Of a DNA stretch of 64,000 nucleotides, positions 8,675 through 18,612 are shown one piece after another. The stretch is from M3007 sp040397785. Lineage in GTDB: Bacteria > Bacteroidota > Bacteroidia > Chitinophagales > Saprospiraceae. The notes below the pieces were generated by a model. The model was not told the origin of the DNA. It did no database searches and saw nothing but the letters and a program-made list of their open reading frames with translations. The stretch is taken from NCBI GenBank assembly GCA_040397785.1, contig JBBAVI010000005.1, forward strand, positions 35,289 to 99,288, written 5' to 3'. The stretch's first letter is position 1. Each line of letters opens with the position of its first letter. The position numbers and the translations under genes are program-made.

Positions 8675-10090
8675 TCATTTTTTAGCGCTTTTTTGTGTAA
8701 AATAATACACCGGAATACCCAAGAGCACCACAAGTAAACCCGGTAACGTATTTTCAGATTTGTAAATCAGCAATACAAGCGCGATTGCCGACGCACATAT
8801 CATATAAATGGCGGGCAAAATCGGGTATCCAAAAGCCTTGTACGGACGTTCGGCATCGGGTTGCGACCTGCGCAGGCGGTAGATGCCCGCCACCGTGAGC
8901 ACATAAAACAACAGGGCTGCAAAAATGGTATAATCGAGCAACGCACCATACGTGCCCGACAAACAGAGCACACTCGACCAAATCAATTGAACGTACAATG
9001 CCCAGGCCGGTACACCATTTTGATTCAGAGTGCCCGCTTTTGCCAAAAACAACTTGTCTTTTGCCATCGCATAACACAAACGCGCGCCCGACAACGTGAG
9101 GCCATTGTTGCAGCCAAAGGTTGAAACCATAATTAGTCCGGCCATGATAAACACCGCGCTGTTGCCAAAAATTGCGCCCGCTGCAGCGGTTCCTACCCGA
9201 TCATTGGCCGCGTAGGCAATATCTTGCAAAGGCAACAAGCCTAAAAACACAATATTGGTGAGGATATACAGCAAACCTACCACCAGGGTGCCAAAAAACA
9301 AACTCAAAGGGATGTTTCGTTTCGGATTTTTAATCTCCCCGGCAATAAACGTCACATTATTCCAAGCATCACTCGAAAAAAGCGAGCCCACCATAGCGGC
9401 CCCCAAAGCCGTGGCAATGGCCACCCCATACAACGGCATAAATTGTCCATCGGCAGCCAAAGTGCCCGCATTCCAAGGGTTTTGCCAGTTTTGTGCCCAT
9501 ATTTCGCTGTTAAAACCGATGAAAACACCCAAGAGGATCAGGCCCAATAGGGCAATCAGTTTGGCCGTAGTGAAAATTGTTTGCAAGGTTTTTCCGCCCT
9601 GAATACCACGGGTATGCCAAAGGGTAAGTAGGATCAAACTGGCAATGGCCAAACTCTGCGCCGCCGAAATTTTCACCAATCCGAGGTCTAACAAGATGTT
9701 TTCGGGACTAAAAAACGGGAAAAAGACCGCCGTAAATTTGGCAAACGCCACGGCCACCGCAGCAATCGTACCCGTTTGAATTACGGTAAATTGGGTCCAG
9801 CCAAACAAAAAACCGACCAGCGGATTGTACGCCTCCCGCAAGTACACGTATTGCCCGCCCGCGCGGGGCATCATACCCGCCAGCTCGCCGTAACTCAACG
9901 CGGCTAAAGTGGTGAGGATGGCCGAAAGCACCCAGGTGAGCATTAAGTAACCCGAGGAGCCCAAACTACGGGCAATATCGGCACTCACAATAAAAATCCC
10001 AGACCCAATCATGGATCCTGAAACGATCATCGTGGCATCTAATAAACTCAGCGATGCTTTGAATTCGGTAGTTGGTGCTGCTTCTTTCAT
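8675..10090 (-). CDS. APC-family amino acid permease
   Basis: A 471-residue polytopic membrane protein with ~12 hydrophobic segments. Its N-terminus contains the APC hallmark MIVSGSMIGSGIFIV (unwound helix 1 that binds the substrate backbone), followed by GELAGMMPRAGGQYVYLREAY, typical of the LAT/basic APC branch. It should be an inner-membrane amino acid/H+ symporter or antiporter; the substrate cannot be told. It lies 16 bases downstream of the secreted amidohydrolase on the same strand, which suggests that products of peptide or amide hydrolysis may be imported by this carrier (inference). Confidence 0.93.
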   Translation of the reverse strand: MKEAAPTTEFKASLSLLDATMIVSGSMIGSGIFIVSADIARSLGSSGYLMLTWVLSAILTTLAALSYGELAGMMPRAGGQYVYLREAYNPLVGFLFGWTQFTVIQTGTIAAVAVAFAKFTAVFFPFFSPENILLDLGLVKISAAQSLAIASLILLTLWHTRGIQGGKTLQTIFTTAKLIALLGLILLGVFIGFNSEIWAQNWQNPWNAGTLAADGQFMPLYGVAIATALGAAMVGSLFSSDAWNNVTFIAGEIKNPKRNIPLSLFFGTLVVGLLYILTNIVFLGLLPLQDIAYAANDRVGTAAAGAIFGNSAVFIMAGLIMVSTFGCNNGLTLSGARLCYAMAKDKLFLAKAGTLNQNGVPAWALYVQLIWSSVLCLSGTYGALLDYTIFAALLFYVLTVAGIYRLRRSQPDAERPYKAFGYPILPAIYMICASAIALVLLIYKSENTLPGLLVVLLGIPVYYFTQKSAKK

Positions 10091-10106
10091 AATAGGGTGT
10101 TATGGT

Positions 10107-13097
10107 TTAACCTTCGTCGTCGTCGCTGTCGCAGTGATAATATTTTTTGGAGGGCGCCGGGCGGTCACTGCCTTCTTTGCCATTTTTGACACTCAGCATT
10201 TTTTGAATCAGGCGGTTGCGCTCCAGCCGCAGGGCTTCTTGCAATTGTTGGTCTTCTTGCAGGTCGAAAAACAAGGTGCCATCCACCCAGGTTTTTTCGG
10301 CCCGTGCATAAATCGAAAGCGGATTGCCGTTCCAAAGGACCAAATCGGCGTCTTTGCCTTCCTTAATACTCCCTACCCGATCGTCTATTTTGAGCAGTTT
10401 CGCTGGATTGAGCGTGACCATCTTCCAGGCATCTACTTCTTTCATGCCGCCATATTGCACCGATTTTGCCGCTTCCTGATTCAGTCGACGCGCCATTTCG
10501 GCATCATCCGAATTGATGGCCACCACCACCCCGCGATCGGCCATCAATTTGGCATTTTGCGGAATCGCATCAATTACCTCGTATTTATAAGACCACCAAT
10601 CGCTGAACGTACTTCCGCCTACCCCGTGTGCCGCCATTTTATCGGCCACTTTATACCCTTCAAGGATATGGGTAAAGGTTTGCACCTTAAATCCAAAACG
10701 CTCAGCCACCCGCATCATCATCGTTATTTCGGATTGTACATAAGAGTGGCACGTGATAAAGCGTTGTTTTTCAATGATTTCCAGCAAGGCCTCCATTTCG
10801 AGGTCTTTGCGGTAAGGATTGCCCGATTTTTTAACCCGACCATATTCCTTTGCCCGCGTGAAGTAATCGACAAATGTTTGTTCCACGCCCATGCGCGTAC
10901 GCGGGTAGCGCCGCCCGTCGCCGTAATTCGATTGTTTTACATTTTCGCCGAGGGCAAATTTGATAAACCCGGGCCAATTTTGAAATTTGAGTGCTTCGGG
11001 TGCATACCCCCAGCGCAATTTGATCAACTGGGTTTGACCACCAATCGGATTTGCCGAGCCATGCAAAATATGACTCGTCGTAACGCCGCCCGCCAATTGC
11101 CGATAAATATCAATGTCTTCCGAGTCCAGCACATCACTGATGCGCACTTCCGCGCTCGATTCTTGTCCGCCCTCATTGACCGAACGCGCGACGGCAATAT
11201 GCGAATGTTCGTCAATAATGCCCGCGGTGAGGTATTTGCCTTTGCCATCTACTTCTGTAACGCCCGCAATGGCCGGTAAGCCGGTTCCGATCTTTTTGAT
11301 TTTGCCATTTTGCACCAACACATCGGTTTTTTCCAAAATACCTACTTGTTCATTGGTCCACACCGTTGCATTACGCACCAAGAAGTTACTTTGCACGGGC
11401 AGTGTTGCTCGGCCAAAAGCGATAAAAGGATACATTAAGGTACCCATTTGGGGCGGCGTTTTGGGTGTAACGGGTTTGGTATTGGAAGCAGTTTCAGTCC
11501 CTGCTTTTATCCGATCGGCCCGCCAGTTGATCCATTGTCCGTCGCCGTTTTGGCCTCGACCACTGAATTGGGTTCCATCCAGCACACCGGATAAGCGGAT
11601 GAGGCTTTTTTCGGTAGAATCGGCTGCAAACGAGAGGAAATACAGGCCATTATCGAATGCAAAATTCACTTTGGTGCGTTTGGTCGTATCCGTGCCCATC
11701 AGTAAATAAGCCTCGGGTGCATCGAGCGTGCCTTTAAGAGTCAGCGGGAAAGTCTTTCCTTCCTGCAGTTGCAGTTGGTATTCGCCCATAATGCCTGTGG
11801 GCAACTCATCGGCAGGGTCCTTTAGGATAAAAGCGTTGCCTTTGGTCCAGTTTTGAAGGATTTTTGTTTCAGATTTGAAAATATTACCATTGGTAATCAG
11901 GAAGTTAGCCATTTTTCCCGACTCCAGGCTGCCCAAGTGGTCGTCGGCATGCAACCATTGCGCGGGCTGCCAACTCAGGGCTTTCAAAGCAGCCTCCTCG
12001 GTTAAACCGTATTCAATGGCTTTGCGCAGATTTTCCCAAAACTTTGATTTATCCTTCAAATCGGCGGTTGTAAGCACAAACGGAATGCCTGCTGCTGCAA
12101 CTTGTGCCGGATTGGAAGGGGCCATTTCCCAGTGTTTTAGTTCTCTGAGCGACACCAGTTCGGCATCAAAAGGGTCTTTCACATCAAATCCTTCTGGATA
12201 ATTGAGGGGCAATATCAAGGACTGACCACTCGCTTTAATTTCTGCTAGGCGCTGATAATCATCGCCTGCCGATTTCACGATAAACGAAACCCCAAACTCC
12301 TGTCCAATACGCGCAATGCGCAACACATCCAGCCGGTCGCTGGCTTCAAATATTTGTGGCAAGGGCTGCGCTGCATTCCAGGCTTCCAACCCCAGATTTT
12401 TCTCTGTTTTATATCCTTCTGCTTTATACCATTGTCCATCCAGGTAGGTTTGGCGCAACAAGGCAATACATCCCATCAAGGAGGAAGGGTATTCCTGGCT
12501 GCTTGGCCCTTTTCTAAAAGACAAAAAATGGGCGGCTTTGCCCTGCAAAATGCTCTCTTGTTCTTTAGCATCGTTCAACGCGACCAAGGCGCCCGTACCA
12601 CGCGCAATTCCCTCTGCCTTGAAGGTAAGCAGGGCCCCAAAGCCCATTCGGCGCCACTCTGCATTTATTTTGCCATCCGAACTGAATTCATTGCCCGCAT
12701 TGTATTCCGGACGCAGGGCATCGTTCCAGGCATAGGCACCTTTTTTTGCACTTGGATTGATTTGACCGGGCAATGGATTTTGCATTACAAGGCCAAAACC
12801 CGGTGCATACAAATCAATAAAAGCCGGATAAATATACTTTCCGCTGCAATCTACCACAACCGCGTCTTTCGGTACCGTTACCTGAACGCCACTTGCCACT
12901 ACCTTGCCTTTTCGGATCAATAAGGTAGCCTTTTCGATCTTCGTTTTATAATCAACAAACAGGGTGGCATTGGTAAATGCATACAATCCTTCGCGCGGAT
13001 CGGAAGGCGCGGGGACAGGAAAAGTAGTTTGACTTTGTAAAAAAGTACTCAGGAGCAACCCTCCAACGAGTAAGAAAAAGCGTAAAGTAGCCTGCAT
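10107..13097 (-). CDS. Secreted two-domain amidohydrolase-family protein
   Basis: The 996-residue protein has a signal peptide (FFLLVGGLLLSTFLQSQ) and two amidohydrolase-like halves. The C-terminal half (~560-960) has a metallo-hydrolase core: the metal motif in AGIIDEHSHIAVARS (HxH), GVTTSHILHGSANPIGGQT, a later His-containing FITCHSYVQSE and the Asp in VVAINSDDAEMARR. The N-terminal half starts like an amidohydrolase (YIYPAFIDLYAPG) but has no HxH there, so it is probably non-catalytic. It should act in the periplasm; the substrate (peptide, hydantoin or other amide) is unknown. The amino acid permease is 16 bases downstream. Confidence 0.88.
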   Translation of the reverse strand: MQATLRFFLLVGGLLLSTFLQSQTTFPVPAPSDPREGLYAFTNATLFVDYKTKIEKATLLIRKGKVVASGVQVTVPKDAVVVDCSGKYIYPAFIDLYAPGFGLVMQNPLPGQINPSAKKGAYAWNDALRPEYNAGNEFSSDGKINAEWRRMGFGALLTFKAEGIARGTGALVALNDAKEQESILQGKAAHFLSFRKGPSSQEYPSSLMGCIALLRQTYLDGQWYKAEGYKTEKNLGLEAWNAAQPLPQIFEASDRLDVLRIARIGQEFGVSFIVKSAGDDYQRLAEIKASGQSLILPLNYPEGFDVKDPFDAELVSLRELKHWEMAPSNPAQVAAAGIPFVLTTADLKDKSKFWENLRKAIEYGLTEEAALKALSWQPAQWLHADDHLGSLESGKMANFLITNGNIFKSETKILQNWTKGNAFILKDPADELPTGIMGEYQLQLQEGKTFPLTLKGTLDAPEAYLLMGTDTTKRTKVNFAFDNGLYFLSFAADSTEKSLIRLSGVLDGTQFSGRGQNGDGQWINWRADRIKAGTETASNTKPVTPKTPPQMGTLMYPFIAFGRATLPVQSNFLVRNATVWTNEQVGILEKTDVLVQNGKIKKIGTGLPAIAGVTEVDGKGKYLTAGIIDEHSHIAVARSVNEGGQESSAEVRISDVLDSEDIDIYRQLAGGVTTSHILHGSANPIGGQTQLIKLRWGYAPEALKFQNWPGFIKFALGENVKQSNYGDGRRYPRTRMGVEQTFVDYFTRAKEYGRVKKSGNPYRKDLEMEALLEIIEKQRFITCHSYVQSEITMMMRVAERFGFKVQTFTHILEGYKVADKMAAHGVGGSTFSDWWSYKYEVIDAIPQNAKLMADRGVVVAINSDDAEMARRLNQEAAKSVQYGGMKEVDAWKMVTLNPAKLLKIDDRVGSIKEGKDADLVLWNGNPLSIYARAEKTWVDGTLFFDLQEDQQLQEALRLERNRLIQKMLSVKNGKEGSDRPAPSKKYYHCDSDDDEG

Positions 13098-13113
13098 AGA
13101 AAATGATTTGTGG

Positions 13114-13121
13114 CAAATGTA
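13114..13121 (-). promoter_or_regulatory. Predicted -7 promoter element for the amidohydrolase-permease pair
   Basis: The minus strand reads TACATTTG, matching TAnnTTTG, and ends 16 bases before the amidohydrolase start at 13097. It lies in the divergent region shared with the PurF-like gene. Confidence 0.5.
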
Positions 13122-13238
13122 AACTTTCAGCCAAATGATTAGCGCTAATTTTTACGCAATTATACAATCGAGTGTCTTCTAAAATACGTTTAGTTTACAT
13201 TAACTTAACCGCGTCCACGCTGTTAAAGAAGAAGTCCG

Positions 13239-13246
13239 TACCTTTG
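13239..13246 (+). promoter_or_regulatory. Predicted -7 promoter element for the PurF-like gene
   Basis: TACCTTTG matches TAnnTTTG and lies 36 bases before the ATG at 13283. Its position inside the longer open frame that begins at 13172 argues that the upstream part of that frame is not translated. Confidence 0.5.
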
Positions 13247-13282
13247 TACCTTCTTTCTAAGCATTTTTCCCGACCAATTTAT

Positions 13283-15175
13283 ATGAGTGATTCAATCCAT
13301 CATGAGTGCGGCATCGCAGTAGTGCGCTTGCTGAAACCGCTTGAATTTTACCATAAAAAATACGGTACTGCCTTTTATGGAGTGCAAAAACTCCAGTTAT
13401 TGATGCAAAAAATGCGGAATCGCGGGCAGGACGGCGCTGGTATCGCCACGATTAAGTTGGATGCCATGCCCGGCAAGCGCTACATCAGCCGAAAACGCAG
13501 CAATGCACCCAATTACCTCACCGATTTGTTCGATATCGTGTGGGCACGCCTCAATGCAACCACCGAAGCCCAACGTCAAGATCCGGCCTGGCTGCGTGAA
13601 AACATGCCCTATATGGGGGAGGTTTTGATGGGCCACCTGCGCTACGGTACCCATGGCGACAATAGCATCGAATTTGTGCATCCTTTTCACCGCCAAAACA
13701 ACTGGATAAGCCGAAATTTGTTGCTGGCCGGTAATTTTAACATGACCAATGTGGATGAATTGTTTCAGGAACTGGTAGACCTGGGCCAATATCCAAAGGA
13801 AAAAAGCGATACTGTAACCGTGCTGGAAAAATTAGGACATTTTCTGGATGATGAAGTGCAACGCCTTTTTACCTGGTTTAAAGCCGATGGCATCAACAAT
13901 AAAGACATCAACCAGCGTATTTTTGAAAACCTGGACATTCAACGTCTGTTGCGTCGTGCGACCAAAAAATTTGATGGCGGCTATGTCCTGGGCGGCATGA
14001 TTGGCCATGGCGATGCTTTTTTGATGCGTGACCCCAATGGTATTCGCCCGGCATATTGGTATCAGGACGATGAAATTGTGGTTGGCGCTTCGGAGCGGCC
14101 CGCCATTCAATCGGTATTCAATGTACGTTATGCCAATGTGCACGAATTGCAGCCGGGACATGCTTTGATCATTAAGTACAATGGTAAAGTAGAAGAATTG
14201 CCTTTTGTGGAGCCGCGCGAAAAGAAAGCCTGTTCGTTTGAACGGATTTATTTCAGCCGGGGCAATGACCGCGAAATTTATCAGGAACGCAAGGCTTTAG
14301 GGGCACAATTGGCCGAAAAAGTGCTAGATGCCGTCGATTTTGATCTGAAAAATACCGTATTTTCGTATATTCCCAATACCGCAGAAGCCGCATTTTATGG
14401 CCTCATGGAAGGGGTAGATGCAGCCCTTAATAAACGCAAACAGGCGCAAATTCTGGAACTGAGCGATAACCTTACCCCGGAAAAACTGGAAGAAATTATG
14501 AATGTGCGCCCCCGTTTCGAAAAATTGGTGCATAAGGACGAAAAACAACGCACTTTCATTGCCGATAAAAAATCGCGCAACAGCATGGTGAGTTATGTGT
14601 ACGATGTCACTTACGGATTGGTGCAGGATGGCGTGGAAACCCTGGTTTTGCTCGACGACTCCATTGTACGCGGAACAACCCTGCGCGATAGCATCGTGAG
14701 CATCACGGCGCGTCTGAAACCAAAAAAGATTATTATTCTGTCGAGTGCACCCCAAATCCGGTTCCCCGACTGCTATGGCATCGACATGAGCAAAATGAAA
14801 GATTTTGTCGCGTTCCAGGCACTGGTCAGTTTGTTGGAGGAAAGCGAACAAGAACACTTACTCGATGCTGCTTATGATCGGTGTAAAACCTCGGAACACC
14901 ATCCCGTGGAAATGGTGCGCAATGAAGTGATTGAACTATACGACCTGTTCGATTACGAAGAAGTGTCGGAAAAAATTGCCGAAATTGTACGTCCTGCCCA
15001 TATTATACCGGAATTACAATTGATTTTTCAAACCATCGAAGGCCTCCATACCGCTTGTCCGCTTACATCGGGCGACTGGTATTTCTCGGGCAAATATCCG
15101 ACACCGGGCGGTAACCGTGTTGCCAACCGCGCGTTTATGAATTTTGTGGAAAATCTGGATGTACGGGCTTACTAA
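13283..15175 (+). CDS. PurF-like amidophosphoribosyltransferase (long Bacteroidota form)
   Basis: The 630-residue protein combines an N-terminal class II glutamine amidotransferase domain (nucleophile Cys in HHECGIAVVRLL after a short propeptide; MRNRGQDGAGIA) with a C-terminal phosphoribosyltransferase domain containing the PRPP-binding loop LLDDSIVRGTTLRDSI. This is the architecture of glutamine-PRPP amidotransferase, first step of purine synthesis. It is longer than classical PurF (~470-500 aa) because of insertions in both halves. Many Bacteroidota carry such a long form beside classical purF, so I leave the symbol open. The start at 13283 is chosen because a -7 element precedes it and it places the Cys near the N-terminus. 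Confidence 0.9.
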   Translation: MSDSIHHECGIAVVRLLKPLEFYHKKYGTAFYGVQKLQLLMQKMRNRGQDGAGIATIKLDAMPGKRYISRKRSNAPNYLTDLFDIVWARLNATTEAQRQDPAWLRENMPYMGEVLMGHLRYGTHGDNSIEFVHPFHRQNNWISRNLLLAGNFNMTNVDELFQELVDLGQYPKEKSDTVTVLEKLGHFLDDEVQRLFTWFKADGINNKDINQRIFENLDIQRLLRRATKKFDGGYVLGGMIGHGDAFLMRDPNGIRPAYWYQDDEIVVGASERPAIQSVFNVRYANVHELQPGHALIIKYNGKVEELPFVEPREKKACSFERIYFSRGNDREIYQERKALGAQLAEKVLDAVDFDLKNTVFSYIPNTAEAAFYGLMEGVDAALNKRKQAQILELSDNLTPEKLEEIMNVRPRFEKLVHKDEKQRTFIADKKSRNSMVSYVYDVTYGLVQDGVETLVLLDDSIVRGTTLRDSIVSITARLKPKKIIILSSAPQIRFPDCYGIDMSKMKDFVAFQALVSLLEESEQEHLLDAAYDRCKTSEHHPVEMVRNEVIELYDLFDYEEVSEKIAEIVRPAHIIPELQLIFQTIEGLHTACPLTSGDWYFSGKYPTPGGNRVANRAFMNFVENLDVRAY

Positions 15176-15183
15176 AGCGTTTT

Positions 15184-16458
15184 TTATACCCGTTTGATAC
15201 GGATACTTTCCAAGCGACGCCCATCCATGGCGATCACTTCAAAATGGTATTGCTGCCACTCGAACTGATCGCCAATTTTGGGCATCGCATCCAGTTTGGT
15301 AATCATAAAACCCGCAATGGTATTGAAATCGGCATCCGAAAAGGCCTTGTCTTCGATTTCAAAATAGCGCAATAACTCAAAAAACGGGTATTGGCCATCG
15401 GCAATCCAACTGTGGTCTGCCTGTTCTACAATCGTATATTCATCCTGGTTACGGGTGCTTACGTCGCCCACCAGCGCATCGAGGATGTCATCCATGGTAA
15501 TAATGCCTTGAATGGTACCGAATTCGTCGATCACCACGCCATAGTGAAAACGGTGTTTCCTAAAATCGTCCAGCAATTTATACGCCGAAGAGGAATCGGG
15601 CGTATAAACCGGCGTTTGCATGCAATCCAGCAAACTGAAGTTCGGATCGTGCATTTTTAAAAACAAATCCTTTACCGTTACCACCCCCAAAATATTATCC
15701 AAATCATCATCGGCCACGGGATAAACCCCGTGGATTTCCGCACCAATTTTAGCGCGAATTTGATCGGCATTGTCTTTCACATCCAGCCAGAGGATATCAC
15801 TGCGGTGGGTCATCAAAGCGCTCACTTTGCGGTCGCCCAGCGCAAAAACCCGTTCCACAATATCTTGCTCAATTTCCCGTATTTCGCCGCTTTCAGTACT
15901 TTCCGAAATCATGCTTTTAATTTCCTCCTCTGTTACGATCGCATCGGTGCTGGCATTGATGCCCAACAAGCGCAACAGTACATCATTGCTGCTGGTGAGC
16001 AACCAAACAAAGGGGGCGGCAATGCGTGAAAGCAACCGCATCGGGGCGGCTACCAGCATGGCAACGGTTTCCGGGTAACTCATTCCAATACGTTTTGGAA
16101 ATAATTCGCCCAGTACAATCGATAAATACGTGGTAAAAATAACCACCAAGGCCACCGATAGGTTTTTGGCATACGGCGCCAGCGCGGGAACAGCGCTTTC
16201 TATGGTTTTTTGTAGCGGACCTGCTAAGGCCTCGCCGCTGTACAAACCCACAATGATACTAATGAGGGTAATGCCAATTTGAACCGTAGATAAAAAACGG
16301 GTCGGCGATTCTGCCAAATCGAGGGCGATGCGCGCGCCCGATTTCCCGCGCTTTAAGGCATTTTCTAATTTAAATTTTCTACTGGAAACGACGGCAATTT
16401 CCGACATCGAAAACAACCCGTTGAGCAGGGTAAGCAAAATTAAAATCAGAATAGCCAT
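15184..16458 (-). CDS. CNNM/HlyC-CorC family membrane protein with CBS pair
   Basis: The 424-residue protein has an N-terminal DUF21/CNNM transmembrane domain (~1-190; four hydrophobic segments, MSEIAVVSSRKFKLENALKR). Two CBS domains follow (~205-325; VFALGDRKVSALMTHRSDI, GVVIDEFGTIQGIITMDD). The end is a CorC_HlyC transporter-associated domain (~340-420; DADFNTIAGFMITKL). The family is linked to Mg2+/Co2+ efflux or homeostasis, with the CBS pair sensing nucleotides. 'Hemolysin' labels for this family are historical. It converges on the PurF-like gene with an 8-base gap. Confidence 0.92.
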   Translation of the reverse strand: MAILILILLTLLNGLFSMSEIAVVSSRKFKLENALKRGKSGARIALDLAESPTRFLSTVQIGITLISIIVGLYSGEALAGPLQKTIESAVPALAPYAKNLSVALVVIFTTYLSIVLGELFPKRIGMSYPETVAMLVAAPMRLLSRIAAPFVWLLTSSNDVLLRLLGINASTDAIVTEEEIKSMISESTESGEIREIEQDIVERVFALGDRKVSALMTHRSDILWLDVKDNADQIRAKIGAEIHGVYPVADDDLDNILGVVTVKDLFLKMHDPNFSLLDCMQTPVYTPDSSSAYKLLDDFRKHRFHYGVVIDEFGTIQGIITMDDILDALVGDVSTRNQDEYTIVEQADHSWIADGQYPFFELLRYFEIEDKAFSDADFNTIAGFMITKLDAMPKIGDQFEWQQYHFEVIAMDGRRLESIRIKRV

Positions 16459-16532
16459 GAAATAGAGGGCAGTAAAGTTGGATAAATAAAAGGCAAAATG
16501 AACAGCAGGCGTTCAAATGGGTGATATTCCTG

Positions 16533-17582
16533 CTAAAAACCGATTTGCACAAACACTGGGAAATGATCAGAAAATGCTGAATCGTGGATCGTTCGACACG
16601 AATAACAATTTAGTTTCGGGTCGGTAAGCACATAATCGATGCGCAACAACGGCAGGGCACCACCAAAAGTAGTACCCAGGCCTAGTCCAGCCTCCTTAAA
16701 GGTATCTTTCATCCCATTCGAAAGGGTTGCGTACACGTAAGAATTGGGAGTATCGTTAAAATCACCGCAAATGAGCACAGCATGTGGGCATTTTTCGATG
16801 TGTTCGCGCAATAAACCGGCTTGTTCAGCGCGCAAACTGGTTGCGTTGCCTACTTTACCCAGCACTTTCCCAATGGTGTTCCAGGTTTCGCCTTCGTCCA
16901 GTTCGTGCTCGTCTATTACTTTTTCGGTGGTTTGGGTCACGCTGTTCGATTGCAGGTGCAGGTTGTACACCCGTAACAGCTGCTTTCCAATCCGCAAATC
17001 TACCCAAATAGATGAATTGGCGGTTTTACCAAAAGGAATATCGCCTCCTGCTTCCATGGGGATTTTACTCAAAATGACGGTGCCTTTTTTGAGATTAAAG
17101 GTATGTTCATAGCCCATTTTTTGGGCAACGAGGCGGTAAAACTTGCCACTTGTTTCTTGCGTACACAAAATATCGGGAGCCCCGTTTTCCTGTAAAAAAG
17201 CGACGTATGCATCGGCAACACTTTCCCGTTCTTTGGTATTGAACCGTTTCCCCCGATACAGTCCGCCCAAGTTGTGGGTGGCAACCGTACATGCCGTGGT
17301 AGGGACCTCTTTTTTACCCACCTCAAACCCAACAAAACCGGTGACATACTGCCAGCCAAAGGCAATAACACCAAGGTGATACAAGGCAAAACGGTTGAGC
17401 CGCCAGGTCCACACTGCCAGTAAGAGCACATTAAACAGGAGCAGCCAGGGAAATGCGGTGCCAAAAAACGCGAGCCAGCGAAATCTAGTGGGATTGATCA
17501 GTGGGCACAAGTAGGAAAGCAGGGTAAGCAGCACGACCGCAACACTGAAAATACGGATGGTATGCTTCAGAATTTGGCGCAT
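16533..17582 (-). CDS. Membrane-anchored endonuclease/exonuclease/phosphatase family protein
   Basis: The 349-residue protein has two or three N-terminal transmembrane helices (residues ~10-85) followed by an EEP-fold catalytic domain (~95-349). The active-site signatures are VATHNLGGLY, CTQETSGKFYR (metal-binding Glu), LRVYNLHLQSNS (His), ICGDFNDTPNSYVY (Asp/Asn) and SDHFPVFVQI (terminal Asp-His). The fold cleaves phosphodiesters in nucleic acids, phospholipids or inositol phosphates; a membrane-anchored form with the catalytic domain probably outside is common in Bacteroidota and its substrate is unknown. It follows the two rhomboid genes on the same strand. Confidence 0.9.
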   Translation of the reverse strand: MRQILKHTIRIFSVAVVLLTLLSYLCPLINPTRFRWLAFFGTAFPWLLLFNVLLLAVWTWRLNRFALYHLGVIAFGWQYVTGFVGFEVGKKEVPTTACTVATHNLGGLYRGKRFNTKERESVADAYVAFLQENGAPDILCTQETSGKFYRLVAQKMGYEHTFNLKKGTVILSKIPMEAGGDIPFGKTANSSIWVDLRIGKQLLRVYNLHLQSNSVTQTTEKVIDEHELDEGETWNTIGKVLGKVGNATSLRAEQAGLLREHIEKCPHAVLICGDFNDTPNSYVYATLSNGMKDTFKEAGLGLGTTFGGALPLLRIDYVLTDPKLNCYSCRTIHDSAFSDHFPVFVQIGF

Positions 17583-17629
17583 GTACGGGTAGGTAGCGGT
17601 TGGTGCAAGAGGTGTAGGGTGCGGCTGAA

Positions 17630-18565
17630 CTATTTTTTACTGGCATCGTAAAGGAAGTCTTTTTCGGCCTGCGTCAAATTTTCGTATCCCGAGTCTTTTA
17701 TTTTTTCCAAAATGGCGTCCAGTTGCTGCTGGTGTGACATATCGTTATGGTCGGAACTGGCACTGCCGCTGGTATTACCCATGGTCGCCCGAATAGCCGT
17801 TTTTACCTTGCGTTTGGGTTGCTGTTTGGCTGTTTTAGGCCTCGATTTGAACACGTTTTGAAGTCGGCCCAGCAGGTTATTGACGGTTTCGGCCATGTCT
17901 TTTCCGTCTCGCAAACGCAAAACAAATAAAATACCCATCGCCAGACCGCCCAAATGTGCAATATTACCACCTGCAGCCATGTTGCTACCGGCAATTCCTA
18001 CCAGATCGAGCAACACAAACACCAGTACAATATATTTGACTTTTACCTCGCCCACCAGCAACAAAGCCACGCGGTAATCGGGTGCGAGTGTAAGTGCCGC
18101 GCCTGCCATGGCCATTACTGCAGCGGAAGCCCCCAGCGCATAATCACCAAAAGATGCCGATAAATTAGCAGAAATAAAGAACACCAAAGCGCCCGCCAAT
18201 CCGCCCATCAAATACAAGGGCAATACCCGGCGCTCGCCCACCAAGTCGCCCACGATCGAACCAAACAAATACAGCCCAAATACATTGTTCACTAAATGCC
18301 AAACATTTACGTGCAAAAAAAAGTGCGTAAAAATGGTCCAGGGCCGCATCAATAATTTTTGCCAGTCGGACGAAATACACAAATACTGGATGGCGCCCCA
18401 GTATTCTAGGTCAATGGGCGTCCAAAGTTTTATCAACCAGAGTATTACAAACCCCAAGTTGACCGCTACAAAAATGGCAAAATTGACCACTACCAGCTTG
18501 GTTACCATGCTGCCTGTGCGTAGGGAATATTTTAAATCATCCCAAATTGACCTGAATAATGCCAT
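17630..18565 (-). CDS. Rhomboid family intramembrane serine protease (longer paralogue)
   Basis: A 311-residue rhomboid. The core (~25-225) has six predicted membrane helices, the WHLVNNVFGLYLFGS segment, the catalytic serine in LGASAAVMAM (GASA form of GxSG) and the catalytic histidine in NIAHLGGLAMG. A ~90-residue hydrophilic tail (~225-311, KPKRKVKTAIRATMG...) extends beyond the core and has no motif I know. Rhomboids cleave transmembrane substrates within the membrane. It lies 47 bases after a second rhomboid gene; the two look like diverged paralogues. Confidence 0.93.
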   Translation of the reverse strand: MALFRSIWDDLKYSLRTGSMVTKLVVVNFAIFVAVNLGFVILWLIKLWTPIDLEYWGAIQYLCISSDWQKLLMRPWTIFTHFFLHVNVWHLVNNVFGLYLFGSIVGDLVGERRVLPLYLMGGLAGALVFFISANLSASFGDYALGASAAVMAMAGAALTLAPDYRVALLLVGEVKVKYIVLVFVLLDLVGIAGSNMAAGGNIAHLGGLAMGILFVLRLRDGKDMAETVNNLLGRLQNVFKSRPKTAKQQPKRKVKTAIRATMGNTSGSASSDHNDMSHQQQLDAILEKIKDSGYENLTQAEKDFLYDASKK

Positions 18566-18612
18566 GTTACAATTGTTCGCAATGTTATCGTGATAAAAGT
18601 ACGCCTACTGCC

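Noticed and set aside
10011..11279. A 422-codon open frame on the plus strand
   Set aside because: It runs antisense through the C-terminal half of the secreted amidohydrolase, whose motifs are clear on the minus strand; the translation has no recognisable features.
14324..14857. A 177-codon minus-strand frame
   Set aside because: Antisense to the phosphoribosyltransferase domain of the PurF-like gene; no independent support.
15184..16458. Hemolysin
   Set aside because: The HlyC/CorC name is historical; the domains indicate a CNNM-type ion homeostasis protein.
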